This document shows, one piece after another, positions 1 to 9,151 of a DNA stretch of 64,000 nt. Made by a program: the position numbers and the translations under genes. Each line of letters opens with the position of its first letter. Position 1 is the stretch's first letter. The stretch lies in NCBI RefSeq assembly GCF_002128425.1, contig NZ_NESS01000001.1:186001-250000 (forward strand). Direction: 5' to 3'. The notes under the pieces are model-generated. The model was not told the origin of the DNA. It worked only from the letters and a program-made list of their open reading frames with translations, and did not search any database. This stretch comes from Gottfriedia acidiceleris (GTDB lineage Bacteria; Bacillota; Bacilli; Bacillales; Bacillaceae_G).

Positions 1-162
1 TAGGATACTAAAGTTTGATTGACCCTATTCAGATACCACCCTTGAAGCATCTGCATATCCTGCGACCCTTCCACTACAGTTTATAGTAAGAATACTAATT
101 AAGTAAAGAAAAAACTTGGTATTATTTACAAATATAAGTGACAATTATTCAGTAAATAAAAT

Positions 163-196
163 AACTCTCTTTCTAAAATAAAAAAGAGAGTTGTTT
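163..196 (-). terminator. birA terminator
   Basis: An AACTCTCTTT / AAAGAGAGTT hairpin lies just after the birA stop codon and, read on the minus strand, is followed by a T-rich stretch. It ends the cca-birA unit. The remaining bases 1-160 hold no gene I can recognise. Confidence 0.75.
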
Positions 197-200
197 TACA

Positions 201-1184
201 TTATTTATTTATCGAAATATCCGCTGAATAAATTGTATGAACATTACCTAAGTGATCTTCAATCAATAATTGACCTTCATCTGTAATTCCAATAGCATTA
301 CCTACAATTTCTTCGTTTAAAGTGGTTGCTTTTATTTGTTTCCCTAATGAAATCGCATAGCTTTCCCATAGAATCTTTATCGGTTTAAATCCTTTTTCTA
401 AAAATATCTCGTAGAACTTCTCAAATTCAGCTAAAATAGCTTGAATTATATTCGCTCGCATAAAGGTTTGTCCTTTTTCAATCCGTAAAGATGTAGCGAT
501 ATCTGACAGTTCTAATGGGTAATCTTCTTCAACTTGATTTACATTTATCCCTATACCTATCACAACACTCTTAATGCAATCAGCGTCTCCTTGCATTTCA
601 GTTAAGATTCCACAAACTTTTTTATTATTGATTAAAATATCATTTGGCCATTTTATATTAGGTTGTAAACCGGTCACTTTTTCGATTGCTGAAGCAATGA
701 CTACAGCTGTTAATAATGTTAGCTGAGGTGCTACTCTTGGTGAAATAGCCGGTCTAAGGATAACACTCATAGCTATTGCTTTTCCATCTGAAGTTAACCA
801 GTTTCTTTGTAATCTACCTCGACCTAATAATTGACGCTCAGCCAAAACAATTGTACCTTCAGGAGCATCATTTAGCACTAATTCATTAGCAATCGTTTGA
901 GTAGAATTAGTCTCCTCTTGGTATACGACAGTTCTTCCAAATTTCTTTGTTTCTAAACCAAGTTGAATATCAGTTGGAGTTAATCGATCTGATTTGCCTG
1001 TTATTTTATAACCAACCTTCCTAACTGCTTCAACTTCAATTCCCTCATCTTGCAATTCTTTCATATATTTCCAAATTGCAGTACGTGAAATTCCTAATTC
1101 ATCACTCAAAAATTGACCTGATAAATATTCATTACTATTTTCTGTAAATAATTGGATAATTCTTTCTTTTACTTTTGAAGCCAA
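201..1184 (-). CDS. birA: BirA bifunctional biotin--protein ligase / biotin operon repressor
   Basis: BirA activates biotin with ATP and transfers it to the biotin carrier lysine of carboxylases; in its bio-AMP bound form it represses biotin genes. The first ~60 residues form a winged helix-turn-helix (LSDELGISRTAIWKYMKEL), so this is the regulatory (class II) type. The catalytic core shows GRGRLQRNW, the biotinyl-AMP loop, then KWPNDI and CGILTE. I chose a TTG start at 1184, downstream of an AAGGAG box; a GTG four codons upstream would overlap that box. The start overlaps the end of cca by 16 bases, so the two genes are probably co-transcribed. Length, 327 residues, is normal for the family. 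Confidence 0.95.
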   Translation of the reverse strand: MASKVKERIIQLFTENSNEYLSGQFLSDELGISRTAIWKYMKELQDEGIEVEAVRKVGYKITGKSDRLTPTDIQLGLETKKFGRTVVYQEETNSTQTIANELVLNDAPEGTIVLAERQLLGRGRLQRNWLTSDGKAIAMSVILRPAISPRVAPQLTLLTAVVIASAIEKVTGLQPNIKWPNDILINNKKVCGILTEMQGDADCIKSVVIGIGINVNQVEEDYPLELSDIATSLRIEKGQTFMRANIIQAILAEFEKFYEIFLEKGFKPIKILWESYAISLGKQIKATTLNEEIVGNAIGITDEGQLLIEDHLGNVHTIYSADISINK

Positions 1185-2362
1185 TTTATGAACCACTCCT
1201 TAACAGCAAGTTGGTTATTCTCAAGCTGGTTCTCTACTACATGAAATTCTATTTCACTTAATACTTCTTTTAACCATGGACCACCTTTTAATTGAGACCA
1301 TTCTAATAAATCATTACCAGTAATACATAAATCTGACTTTGAATAGATCGGTAATTTATTATATAAAGCCTTTAATAAGTCCTCATCAAATTCATTTGCA
1401 TCAATATTGACAATGACACATTGTAAACGCTCATATTTTATTGCATCCGTTAATCCAACTTGATATAACTTTGTATTGCTCCATTTAATTTTCGTTTCAT
1501 TTAACAAATTATAAACTTTCAATATTTGTTTTATGCGACTATTGGCCATCTTCCAATTTCTTAAAACCTGTTCTGGGTTGTCAAAATTACATTTATATAA
1601 TATTAGCGCCCAAATCTCTTCAATTGTTTTTAATGATTGGATTGGAAGGTCTAATAGTTTCTTAAACTGATTTGTATATTTTTTTAAGCTAGGAAGATGA
1701 TTTAATAAATGTGTTTTTGTTAATAGTTCAATGCCTTTTTTAGGAGACTTTCCTATTAACATTTTTTCTATTTCAACCGAAATACGTTCAATTGCTATAT
1801 TTTCAATTAGATGTTTATTTGATTTGATAGCGTTAAACGTTTCATCTTGTAAACGAAAATCTAATTGACTTACAAACCTTATACCTCTTAGCATTCTAAG
1901 GGCATCTTCTTGAAATCTTTCCTTAGCTTCACCGACACATCTAATTAACCCATCATGAAGGTCAATTGCACCATTATAAGGATCTATTATTTCATTATTT
2001 GTCGTCATAGCGATGGCATTCATTGTAAAGTCTCTTCTTTTTAAATCTTCTTTAATTGATTTTACAAATGTAACTTCCGATGGTCTACGATAATCATGAT
2101 ATGTTGACTCTGTTCTGAATGTTGTTATCTCATATGGCTCACCATTTTGTATGACTAAAACCGTTCCATGCTGTAATCCGGTAGGAACGGTTCTTGGAAA
2201 TATTGACATAACTTCTTCAGGCAAAGCTGAAGTTGCAATATCAATATCTCCAATTGTTCTATTTAATAATTTATCTCTTACACAACCACCGACAAAATAG
2301 GCCTCGTAACCATTTTTTATTAATATATCTAAAATCGGCTTTGCTTTTTCGAATATTTCCAT
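1169..2362 (-). CDS. cca: CCA tRNA nucleotidyltransferase
   Basis: This enzyme adds or repairs the 3' CCA end of tRNAs from CTP and ATP without a nucleic acid template. The N-terminal polymerase-beta fold is clear: FVGGCVRD near residue 23, the catalytic aspartates in GDIDIAT, and the flexible-loop motif RRDFTMNA. The all-helical C-terminal part is the class II tRNA-binding region. At 397 residues it equals the B. subtilis length. It begins one base after bshA ends and overlaps birA, as in the conserved bshB1-bshA-cca-birA order of Bacillus. Confidence 0.96.
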   Translation of the reverse strand: MEIFEKAKPILDILIKNGYEAYFVGGCVRDKLLNRTIGDIDIATSALPEEVMSIFPRTVPTGLQHGTVLVIQNGEPYEITTFRTESTYHDYRRPSEVTFVKSIKEDLKRRDFTMNAIAMTTNNEIIDPYNGAIDLHDGLIRCVGEAKERFQEDALRMLRGIRFVSQLDFRLQDETFNAIKSNKHLIENIAIERISVEIEKMLIGKSPKKGIELLTKTHLLNHLPSLKKYTNQFKKLLDLPIQSLKTIEEIWALILYKCNFDNPEQVLRNWKMANSRIKQILKVYNLLNETKIKWSNTKLYQVGLTDAIKYERLQCVIVNIDANEFDEDLLKALYNKLPIYSKSDLCITGNDLLEWSQLKGGPWLKEVLSEIEFHVVENQLENNQLAVKEWFINWLQK

Positions 2363-2363
2363 A

Positions 2364-3494
2364 TTATTTCATTCCTAATAACTCATTATAAATGGATAAA
2401 TATTGTGAAACGATTTTATTTGATTGAAATCTTTCTTTCACAATTTCAACCGCGCGACTTGATATGCGTTTATATAGTTCTTCATCTTGTAATAAGTTGA
2501 GCGTATAATAAGCTATTTGGTCGATATCTCCTAGTTCACAAATATATCCGTTTTCCCCGTGTTCAATTACTTCTGGAATCCCACCAACTCTTGTACCGAT
2601 ACATGGTACTCCACAAGCCATCGCCTCAAGTAATACTAAACCAAAGCTTTCTTTTGACGAAAGAAGTAATTTTATATCACTCATAGAAAGTAATTCTTCA
2701 ACATTCTCTTGCTTTCCTAAAAATAAAACATCTTTCTCAATTCCAAGCTCTCTTACTAATTTACATAAGCTTGAGATTTCTGGACCATCTCCTACTAATA
2801 GTAACTTGGATGGAATTTCTTTTCTTACTAAGTTAAATACATCTACTACATCTTTTGTTCGTTTAACTTGACGGAAATTAGAAATATGTATAATGACTTT
2901 TTCATGTTCTTGTATTCCATACTCTGCTTTTAACTTCCGACAATTTCGTTTGTAATACACTCTTTCATCAATAAAATTATACACAGTTTGTATTTCTTTA
3001 TCAGGGTTAACTAATTCCTCTGTTTGACGTATTAAATCATTAGAGACCGCAGTTACAACATCTGATTTTTCAATTCCGAATTTAATTAACTCTGTTAATG
3101 ATAGGTCATAACCAAGAACTGTTATATCCGTACCATGTAATGTCGTTACAATTTTAATATCATGATGAATCATTTGTTTTGCTAGAACAGCACATATCGC
3201 ATGCGGAATCGCATAATGTACATGTAAAATATCTAATTTTTCACGGTTTGCAACTTCAGCCATCTTACTCGCCAATGCTAAATCATATGGTGGATATTGG
3301 AAAACTGAATATTGATTTACTTCAACTGCATGATAATAAATATTAGGATATACTTTATTTAAACGAAACGGCATACTTGATGAAATAAAATGAATTTCAT
3401 GTCCTAGTTCTGCTAATAACTTACCTAGCTCAGTTGCAATCACACCAGAACCGCCTACTGAAGGATAACATGTAATCCCAATTTTTAATTTCAT
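2364..3494 (-). CDS. bshA: BshA, N-acetyl-alpha-D-glucosaminyl L-malate synthase
   Basis: BshA makes the first bacillithiol intermediate by joining GlcNAc from UDP-GlcNAc to L-malate. It is a GT-B fold, GT4-family glycosyltransferase. The N-terminal loop [11 protein letters not shown] and the C-terminal E-x7-E motif ([15 protein letters not shown]) that holds the donor nucleotide are present. The start at 3494 (MKLKIGITC) has an AGGAGA box six bases upstream; an upstream in-frame start lacks one. 376 residues is the family length. It directly follows bshB1, the next enzyme of the pathway. Confidence 0.96.
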   Translation of the reverse strand: MKLKIGITCYPSVGGSGVIATELGKLLAELGHEIHFISSSMPFRLNKVYPNIYYHAVEVNQYSVFQYPPYDLALASKMAEVANREKLDILHVHYAIPHAICAVLAKQMIHHDIKIVTTLHGTDITVLGYDLSLTELIKFGIEKSDVVTAVSNDLIRQTEELVNPDKEIQTVYNFIDERVYYKRNCRKLKAEYGIQEHEKVIIHISNFRQVKRTKDVVDVFNLVRKEIPSKLLLVGDGPEISSLCKLVRELGIEKDVLFLGKQENVEELLSMSDIKLLLSSKESFGLVLLEAMACGVPCIGTRVGGIPEVIEHGENGYICELGDIDQIAYYTLNLLQDEELYKRISSRAVEIVKERFQSNKIVSQYLSIYNELLGMK

Positions 3495-3524
3495 TTTATC
3501 TCTCCTAAACTTCTTCATTTCTTC

Positions 3525-4226
3525 TTAAACTAACCAATCTACATTTAAAAGGAGCGGTTTCTTTGTCATAAATCCTTCTCCATATGGGACTCCAGCCTCT
3601 TTACCAAAAAGTTTCTCTCTTGCAATTACGCTATTTACATAGTCGTTTGTTAAAGGCGTAATTACACCATCTGGCCCCGGAGTAAATTGACTTTCATACG
3701 CTTCTAAAGCTGCTCTTTTGACTTCTATTGTTTCTGAAACATCTACAATAAAATTTGGTCGATGAAACCCATTTATCATATATTGAAAAACATGTTTAAC
3801 CTTGTGAGCATCATGATTTGTATTTACATTAAATTTTCTAATCCCTGATGAAAATACGGCTTCTTCTACTATTTTTGTACAATTACCATGATCAGGATGA
3901 CGATCTACTTCATATGGTGTGAAAATAATACTAGGCTTCGTCATTCGAATTAAAGCAGCTACTTGTTTAATCGCTTCCTCAGATAAGTATAGCCCCCTAT
4001 CTGGTAATGATAAATTAAAACGCTTTGAAACTCCTAAAATCTTATCTGCTTCTTCGGCTTCTTTTCTTCTAATAAAAGTATCCCCATTTGAAGAGAGTTC
4101 CGCTTCAGTTAAATCACAAATAGCAACCTTATAACCTAACTTAGTAAATTTAGCAATCGTGCCTGCCATACCAATCTCAACATCATCTGGATGTGCCCCA
4201 AATGCAAGTACATCAAAATATTCCAT
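3525..4226 (-). CDS. bshB1: BshB1, GlcNAc-malate deacetylase
   Basis: BshB1 removes the acetyl group from GlcNAc-malate, the second step of bacillithiol synthesis. It is a LmbE/PIG-L zinc deacetylase: the zinc motif GAHPDDVEIG lies near the N terminus, and HPDHG near residue 110 supplies the third ligand. At 233 residues it is full length. It sits between the broken mgsA and bshA, as in B. subtilis, where the neighbouring genes form one long operon with dapB and mazG-like ypjD. Confidence 0.96.
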   Translation of the reverse strand: MEYFDVLAFGAHPDDVEIGMAGTIAKFTKLGYKVAICDLTEAELSSNGDTFIRRKEAEEADKILGVSKRFNLSLPDRGLYLSEEAIKQVAALIRMTKPSIIFTPYEVDRHPDHGNCTKIVEEAVFSSGIRKFNVNTNHDAHKVKHVFQYMINGFHRPNFIVDVSETIEVKRAALEAYESQFTPGPDGVITPLTNDYVNSVIAREKLFGKEAGVPYGEGFMTKKPLLLNVDWLV

Positions 4227-4246
4227 TTATCTCACTCTCTTTCAAA

Positions 4247-4611
4247 CTAACTAAAAAAATTCACAACTGCCTTAGCGGTTTGAATATTCGTTACCACTTG
4301 TACATGAAAAAATATCTCAAAGTCTTAATAACGCATTTACATCTGGTTCATGCTGCTCCCGCAGTTAATGGATCCCTAAAAAAGAAAATTGCGTCCATTT
4401 TCTCTTTAGCTATTAATGCACCAATTTCATGATTTCCTCCGAGTGGACCAGATTGAAAGCGATCAACTTTTAAATTTGTATTTTCCATTACACGTAGTCC
4501 TGTAGTACCTGTTGAAAATAATTCATGTTTTAAAAAAAAAGATTCATTTTCTTGAACAAAAGTTACTAATGCGTCTTTTCTCTTATCGTGATCAATTAGA
4601 GCTATTTTCAC
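4247..4611 (-). pseudogene. mgsA: Methylglyoxal synthase gene disrupted by two frameshifts
   Basis: Methylglyoxal synthase converts dihydroxyacetone phosphate to methylglyoxal. The first 84 codons are good: STGTTG, SGPLGG and the active-site FFRDPLTA are all present. The open frame then stops at 4348 after only 87 residues, against 131-137 for the family. The rest of the protein can be followed in other frames: [11 protein letters not shown] one frame over (about 4357-4323), then VVTNIQTAKAVVNFF in the third frame to a stop at 4247. Two indels, near 4358 and near 4320, explain this. Either the gene is dead or the sequence has two errors here. The position between dapB and bshB1 is the normal one for mgsA. 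Confidence 0.85.
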
Positions 4612-4625
4612 TTACGACACCACTT

Positions 4626-5429
4626 TTAGTCCATAATATTTTCTAAACCATAGACAAGTTCTGAAAGTCTCATTACTTCCTCAACTGCTACTTTAACACC
4701 AGACATAAAAGAAGCTCGATTCATTGAATCATGTCGAATAGTTAATAGTTGACCATCACCGCCGAATAAAACTTGTTGATGCGCAACTAATCCAGGCAAT
4801 CTCACGCTATGAACTCTCATACCATTTAGATCAGCACCTCTAGCACCTGCTTCAGTTTCAACTTCATTTGGATGTCCTTGTACTTTAGATTCACGAACTT
4901 CCTCAATCATTTGAACTGTTTTAAGAGCTGTACCTGAAGGGGCATCTAATTTTTGGTCATGATGAAGCTCAATGATTTCGATATCTTTAAAATATTTCGC
5001 TGCCATTTGTGAAAACTTCATCATTAATATAGCACCAATTGCAAAATTTGGCGCAATAATACAACCTAGCTCACTATTTGAAGCGATCTCTTTTAAATCA
5101 TCAAGCTCTTCTTTTGTAAAACCAGTTGTACCAATTACAGGACGAATACCATTTCTTAAAGCTAAAAATGCATGCTTTTTTCCAATTTCAGGTGTTGTTA
5201 AATCGACAAGTACATCAAAGTTTTCATTTTCGATACATTGTTCTAATGTTTCATATATTTTTGCTTCACCTTTAAATCCGGCGTTAACCTTTTGGATTTG
5301 TTCTCCACCCAATTTATAATCTACTGCGGCTACAAGGTGAAAATGCTCAGTTCGATCAATTAATTGTAAAGCTTCCATTCCCATTTTACCTCTTGGTCCC
5401 GCTAATACTACTCTAATTACTTTTTCCAT
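4626..5429 (-). CDS. dapB: DapB, 4-hydroxy-tetrahydrodipicolinate reductase
   Basis: DapB reduces hydroxy-tetrahydrodipicolinate with NAD(P)H on the way to diaminopimelate and lysine; in sporeformers the same branch feeds dipicolinate. The N-terminal nucleotide loop GPRGKMG and the family signature [15 protein letters not shown] (catalytic histidines, near residues 154-168) are intact. 267 residues is full length. It starts one base before the end of the MazG-like gene's stop region and is followed by mgsA, the conserved order. Confidence 0.97.
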   Translation of the reverse strand: MEKVIRVVLAGPRGKMGMEALQLIDRTEHFHLVAAVDYKLGGEQIQKVNAGFKGEAKIYETLEQCIENENFDVLVDLTTPEIGKKHAFLALRNGIRPVIGTTGFTKEELDDLKEIASNSELGCIIAPNFAIGAILMMKFSQMAAKYFKDIEIIELHHDQKLDAPSGTALKTVQMIEEVRESKVQGHPNEVETEAGARGADLNGMRVHSVRLPGLVAHQQVLFGGDGQLLTIRHDSMNRASFMSGVKVAVEEVMRLSELVYGLENIMD

Positions 5430-5430
5430 T

Positions 5431-5760
5431 TTAAACTTCCTTCCTCGTCCAACGATCTTTATCTCGAGTATTAAACTTCTTCATCACAATATCATGTGCT
5501 TCTTGTAAGTCTATATTTAGGCTATTTGCTAAACAAATCATCACAAATAATACATCACCTAGTTCTTCTTCTATTAGCTTTTCTTTTTCAGTTTTTTTCT
5601 TAGGTTTTTCACCATAAGTATGATTAATTTCTCTAGCTAATTCACCCATTTCTTCTGTTAACCTAGCCATCATTGCTAAAGGACTAAAATACCCCTCTTT
5701 AAATTGACCTATATATGTATCTACTTCATTTTGCATTTCTTTCATCGTTTTTTCGTGCAT
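5431..5760 (-). CDS. ypjD: MazG-type nucleotide pyrophosphohydrolase (YpjD family)
   Basis: A 109-residue all-alpha NTP pyrophosphatase of the MazG superfamily, expected to hydrolyse (d)NTPs to the monophosphate and pyrophosphate. The metal-binding pairs are visible: [10 protein letters not shown] near residue 36 and EEELGDVLF near residue 68. The exact substrate cannot be read from the sequence. It lies immediately upstream of dapB with one base between them, so the two share a transcript. In B. subtilis the same neighbour is ypjD. Confidence 0.9.
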   Translation of the reverse strand: MHEKTMKEMQNEVDTYIGQFKEGYFSPLAMMARLTEEMGELAREINHTYGEKPKKKTEKEKLIEEELGDVLFVMICLANSLNIDLQEAHDIVMKKFNTRDKDRWTRKEV

Positions 5761-5897
5761 ACTATTATCAACTCCTCAAATTAAATCTTATCGAATTGAC
5801 CACTTTTTGACAAATTATATATTATTTTACTTGAAAAAAATAGAAGATAAGATAAAAATAAGAGTTTAGGGTAATTTTTTTAGTATGGAGGAAGTAT

Positions 5898-6770
5898 ATG
5901 ATTTTTAAATTGAAGTTACGCAATATCTTATTTATCATTTTAGGTTCTGCAATTTTTTCATTTGGAATTATGAACATTAATATTCCAAACAATCTAGCTG
6001 AAGGTGGCTTTACTGGAATTAACTTAATTCTTTTAGCCGAACTAAATATTCCAGTTTGGATCTCAAACTTGGCCTTAAACGTCCCTTTATTTTTTATTGG
6101 TTGGAGATTACTTGGTACAGTGACAATGCTTTACACAATCATTGGAACGGTTGCAGTCTCTTTTTTCTTGAAACTATTTGAGAAATTTACTTTCAATATA
6201 GATGTTCATGGCGATTTAATGTTAGCTTCATTATTTGCGGGTGTATTTATTGGTGTAGGTTTAGGAATAATTTTTAGATTTGGTGGAACTACAGGTGGTG
6301 TCGATATCATCGCTCGTTTAGCCTATAAGTACAAAGGTATTAATATGGGAAAAACGATGTTTATTTTTGACTTTGTTGTCATTACGCTTTCACTTTTAAC
6401 TTACTTAAAAGCATATGAAGCAATGTATACTTTAGTCGCAGTTTTTGTCGGAGCAAGAATAATTGATTTTATGCAAGAAGGTGCATATGCAGCACGTGGA
6501 GCAAATATTATTTCTGAGAAAAATGATTTAATTGCTGCTCGTATTATGAAGGAAATGGAACGCGGAGCAACTTATTTAAAAGCAACTGGAACATTTACTG
6601 GAGAAAGTAAAGACGTTTTATTTTGTGTCGTGCCAAAAAATGAATTAGTTCATTTAAAAAACATCATTCAGGATATTGATCCACACGCTTTTGTAGCAGT
6701 TACAGAAGTTCATGATGTGCTAGGTGAAGGCTTTACATTAGATGAAAATAAAGTTCCTCTTCACCCATAA
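5898..6770 (+). CDS. ypjC: YitT-family membrane protein with DUF2179 domain (YpjC-like)
   Basis: A 290-residue integral membrane protein of the YitT family; function unknown. Five or six hydrophobic segments fill residues 8-180, followed by a soluble C-terminal DUF2179 domain (about 205-285, with VLFCVVPKNELVHLKNII). The glycine-rich FGGTTGGVDIIAR near residue 135 is a family hallmark. A GGAGG box precedes the ATG. In B. subtilis ypjC is co-directional with ypjB and ypjD; here the gene points the other way and stands alone between two terminators or promoters. Confidence 0.88.
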   Translation: MIFKLKLRNILFIILGSAIFSFGIMNINIPNNLAEGGFTGINLILLAELNIPVWISNLALNVPLFFIGWRLLGTVTMLYTIIGTVAVSFFLKLFEKFTFNIDVHGDLMLASLFAGVFIGVGLGIIFRFGGTTGGVDIIARLAYKYKGINMGKTMFIFDFVVITLSLLTYLKAYEAMYTLVAVFVGARIIDFMQEGAYAARGANIISEKNDLIAARIMKEMERGATYLKATGTFTGESKDVLFCVVPKNELVHLKNIIQDIDPHAFVAVTEVHDVLGEGFTLDENKVPLHP

Positions 6771-6778
6771 ATCTAAAA

Positions 6779-6822
6779 ACAAAAAGAGGTTCTTGGCATT
6801 GATTGCCAGAACCTCTTTTAAT
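6779..6822. terminator. Bidirectional terminator between ypjC and yugP-like gene
   Basis: A long near-perfect hairpin (AAAGAGGTTCTTGGCA / TGCCAGAACCTCTTTT) with A-rich and T-rich flanks serves the two convergent genes on either side. Confidence 0.85.
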
Positions 6823-6834
6823 TTTATATTGATA

Positions 6835-7515
6835 TTAATCATCACTACGTGACATACCAGTATAAATCAATATTAATCGTAATAATTCTGCTACGGCTAC
6901 TGCAGCCGCTGCAACATATGTCAATGCTGCTGCATTTAAAACACGTTTTGCATAAACATGCTCATTCGAGTTGATTATGCCCAAAGTTGTAACCTGTTTC
7001 AAAGCTCTACTTGAGGCATTAAATTCGACTGGAAGTGTAACAACTTGAAATAGTACACCTAGTGCTAATAAAACGATCCCTATTAATAATGCACCTGTTA
7101 GACCAGACAACATGCCAATTAATATAAATATATAAGAAAAATTGGAACTAAAATTTGCAACAGGTACTAATGAATGACGGAATCTTAAAAAGCTATAGTC
7201 ATTTGCATCTTGAATTGCATGTCCTACTTCATGAGCAGCAACTGCCGTACCCGCAACTGAATATCCATGATAATTTTCAGAAGATAATCTTACAACTTTT
7301 GCACGTGGATCATAATGGTCAGATAAATATCCTCTAGTTTCCTCAACCGCCACATTGTATAATCCATTTTCATTTAAAATCTTTCTCGCTACTTCTGCAC
7401 CCGTTAAATGTGATGTAGAACCAACTTGGGAATACTTTCTAAAAGTTGATTTTACCCTCATTTGTGCATATAAAGGTACAATCAACAAAATTAAAAAGTA
7501 AATTAAATAACTCAT
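6835..7515 (-). CDS. YugP-like neutral zinc metallopeptidase, membrane-bound
   Basis: A 226-residue membrane protein with the zinc-protease motif AAHEVGHAIQ (HExxH, residues ~94-103). An N-terminal hydrophobic segment (3-15) and three or four further segments (about 120-165 and 195-220) bracket the catalytic part. It matches the YugP family (DUF2227-type neutral zinc metallopeptidase); the natural substrate is unknown. A GGAGG box precedes the start. In B. subtilis yugP is elsewhere in the genome, so its place between ypjB and ypjC is a local difference. Confidence 0.85.
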   Translation of the reverse strand: MSYLIYFLILLIVPLYAQMRVKSTFRKYSQVGSTSHLTGAEVARKILNENGLYNVAVEETRGYLSDHYDPRAKVVRLSSENYHGYSVAGTAVAAHEVGHAIQDANDYSFLRFRHSLVPVANFSSNFSYIFILIGMLSGLTGALLIGIVLLALGVLFQVVTLPVEFNASSRALKQVTTLGIINSNEHVYAKRVLNAAALTYVAAAAVAVAELLRLILIYTGMSRSDD

Positions 7516-7573
7516 TGTAATTCCTCCAAGGAGTGTGATTTTACGATATTGTAATAACTTTTAGAGAAATTTG

Positions 7574-8356
7574 TCAATCATTATGTTCTCTTCTTTTTTT
7601 GTTTTTATTTCGATCACCTATATATTTTCTCCAACCGACATAACTTAATGTACCCACAATAATTACTCCCGTTGTAAAAATTGTCCAAATGGAAACAGGT
7701 GGAATAATTGAGTTACCTTGATCAAAAATGAATAATAATTCACTTTTTGTCTCATCCAACTTTTGTTGAAAAGCTGGTATTGATTCTTGATTAATTCGAT
7801 AATCATCTAAAAACGAAACAAGTGAATTTATTTTTTTTACTTCATCATATGGAAGATCCAAGATTAGACTTGGATAAATAATCTCAAATTGGTGCAAGAA
7901 TTGATTTAATTGCGTTTCATATGCTTCAGAATTACCTCGTTTATATGCGGACTTCATATTCTGTAGTGGTGTCATAACCGACTTTTTCATTTCTTTCCAC
8001 ATTGGCTGCATTGTCGTTTCTCCAGCATCAATCAATAATCTTAAACCAAGTACATCGGCAACTTTTTCTTGTGGATCAATTGCATCATTTTTTAATGATA
8101 CAAGCGCATTTTGAAAAGTAACTGAAATGGTTTCTAACTCCTTTGGTGTCAAATCCTTATTCTTTTTAACTGACGCCATGTACTTTGATTCAAACTGTTC
8201 GACTAAATTAGCTCCATGTACATAATCACCATCTTGTACTAAAGAGAGTGATTTTTCAATTAGTGAAGTTTCTTGATCTATTTTAGCGTACCCTTTAACA
8301 GTATTAAATGAAAAGAAAATAAAAAAAACGCTTATTCCCGCAATTAATTTTTTCAT
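7574..8356 (-). CDS. ypjB: Sporulation protein YpjB
   Basis: A 260-residue protein of the YpjB family, described in B. subtilis as sporulation-associated; biochemical role unknown. It has an N-terminal signal peptide (residues 1-25, ending near KGYA) and one C-terminal membrane segment (SIWTIFTTGVIIVGTLSYVG, about 222-241) followed by a basic tail, so most of it should lie outside the cytoplasmic membrane. I start it at the ATG at 8356, six bases after GGGAGGG. It follows ypjA as in B. subtilis. Confidence 0.88.
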   Translation of the reverse strand: MKKLIAGISVFFIFFSFNTVKGYAKIDQETSLIEKSLSLVQDGDYVHGANLVEQFESKYMASVKKNKDLTPKELETISVTFQNALVSLKNDAIDPQEKVADVLGLRLLIDAGETTMQPMWKEMKKSVMTPLQNMKSAYKRGNSEAYETQLNQFLHQFEIIYPSLILDLPYDEVKKINSLVSFLDDYRINQESIPAFQQKLDETKSELLFIFDQGNSIIPPVSIWTIFTTGVIIVGTLSYVGWRKYIGDRNKNKKRREHND

Positions 8357-8415
8357 CAAATCCCTCCCTCATAACTACTAATAATTATGAGAGAAAGGAC
8401 AAGATTAGAACTTGT

Positions 8416-9000
8416 TCAAACACGAGCCCTATTTTTTAAAATTAACTGGTAATAAGCAATTAAAATAACAAATATAGTTAACCAAAATGTAAGTAAAGCT
8501 ATCCAAATTCTGTAGTCAGAAAGCATATAGTATTCTGGCATCGTTCCAAAAACATAGTCTAAAATAAGATCTTGTAAGACCCAAATACTCGCTACTGCCA
8601 ATTGCCATTTTTTAACTTTAAATGTCGGCGCATACAAAGCAGCTTGGATTGCCATAGCTCCATGCGAAAAAATTAATAAGTATGCAATCGCATCAAGTCC
8701 ACCTGATAAGTAAAGAACCATTCCATTCATTAAAACTGCCCAAATTCCATATTTCATCAAACTTACATATGCTAATGCTTCTATCAACCCATTCTGTTTA
8801 TTAAGAATGAAAAGTAACAATACAATACAAAAAAATAATGATGCAGTTGGACTATCAGGTACAAATATTTTTAACCAACCAGGAGTAAGATCAAGTTGAG
8901 ATCGATACCAATAGTATCCATAGATTGTTCCTAGTACATTTATTATGAATAGAGCAATTAAGTTAGGTTTAAGGCGTAGCATACTGAAAAGTACGTTCAC
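8416..9000 (-). CDS. ypjA: YpjA, DUF1405 membrane protein
   Basis: A 194-residue protein with six predicted membrane-spanning segments and little soluble sequence, of the DUF1405 family. Function unknown. It lies directly downstream of qcrABC and upstream of ypjB in both this window and B. subtilis, which supports the name but not a role. The qcr terminator lies between it and qcrC, so it has its own promoter or depends on read-through. Confidence 0.85.
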   Translation of the reverse strand: MNVLFSMLRLKPNLIALFIINVLGTIYGYYWYRSQLDLTPGWLKIFVPDSPTASLFFCIVLLLFILNKQNGLIEALAYVSLMKYGIWAVLMNGMVLYLSGGLDAIAYLLIFSHGAMAIQAALYAPTFKVKKWQLAVASIWVLQDLILDYVFGTMPEYYMLSDYRIWIALLTFWLTIFVILIAYYQLILKNRARV

Positions 9001-9120
9001 TATTTCACTTCATCTCACTTTCATTTTTGAGATTTAATAAATTTATAACACAAAGTTCACAATTTATATGTATCATCACATTTTTAACATGTTATTATTT
9101 CAGTATACAATAAAACATAA

Positions 9121-9150
9121 AAAAAGAGTCGAAAATTCGACTCTCTTTTA
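9121..9150 (-). terminator. qcrABC terminator
   Basis: Hairpin AAAGAGTCGAA / TTCGACTCTCTTT ending one base before the qcrC stop codon; on the minus strand it runs into a short T stretch. Confidence 0.8.
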
Positions 9151-9151
9151 A

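Noticed and set aside
1-90. Possible third, truncated copy of the 127-base repeat (minus strand GTAGTGGAAGGGTCGC)
   Set aside because: Only about 16 bases resemble the start of the element and the rest does not follow; the window edge prevents a decision.
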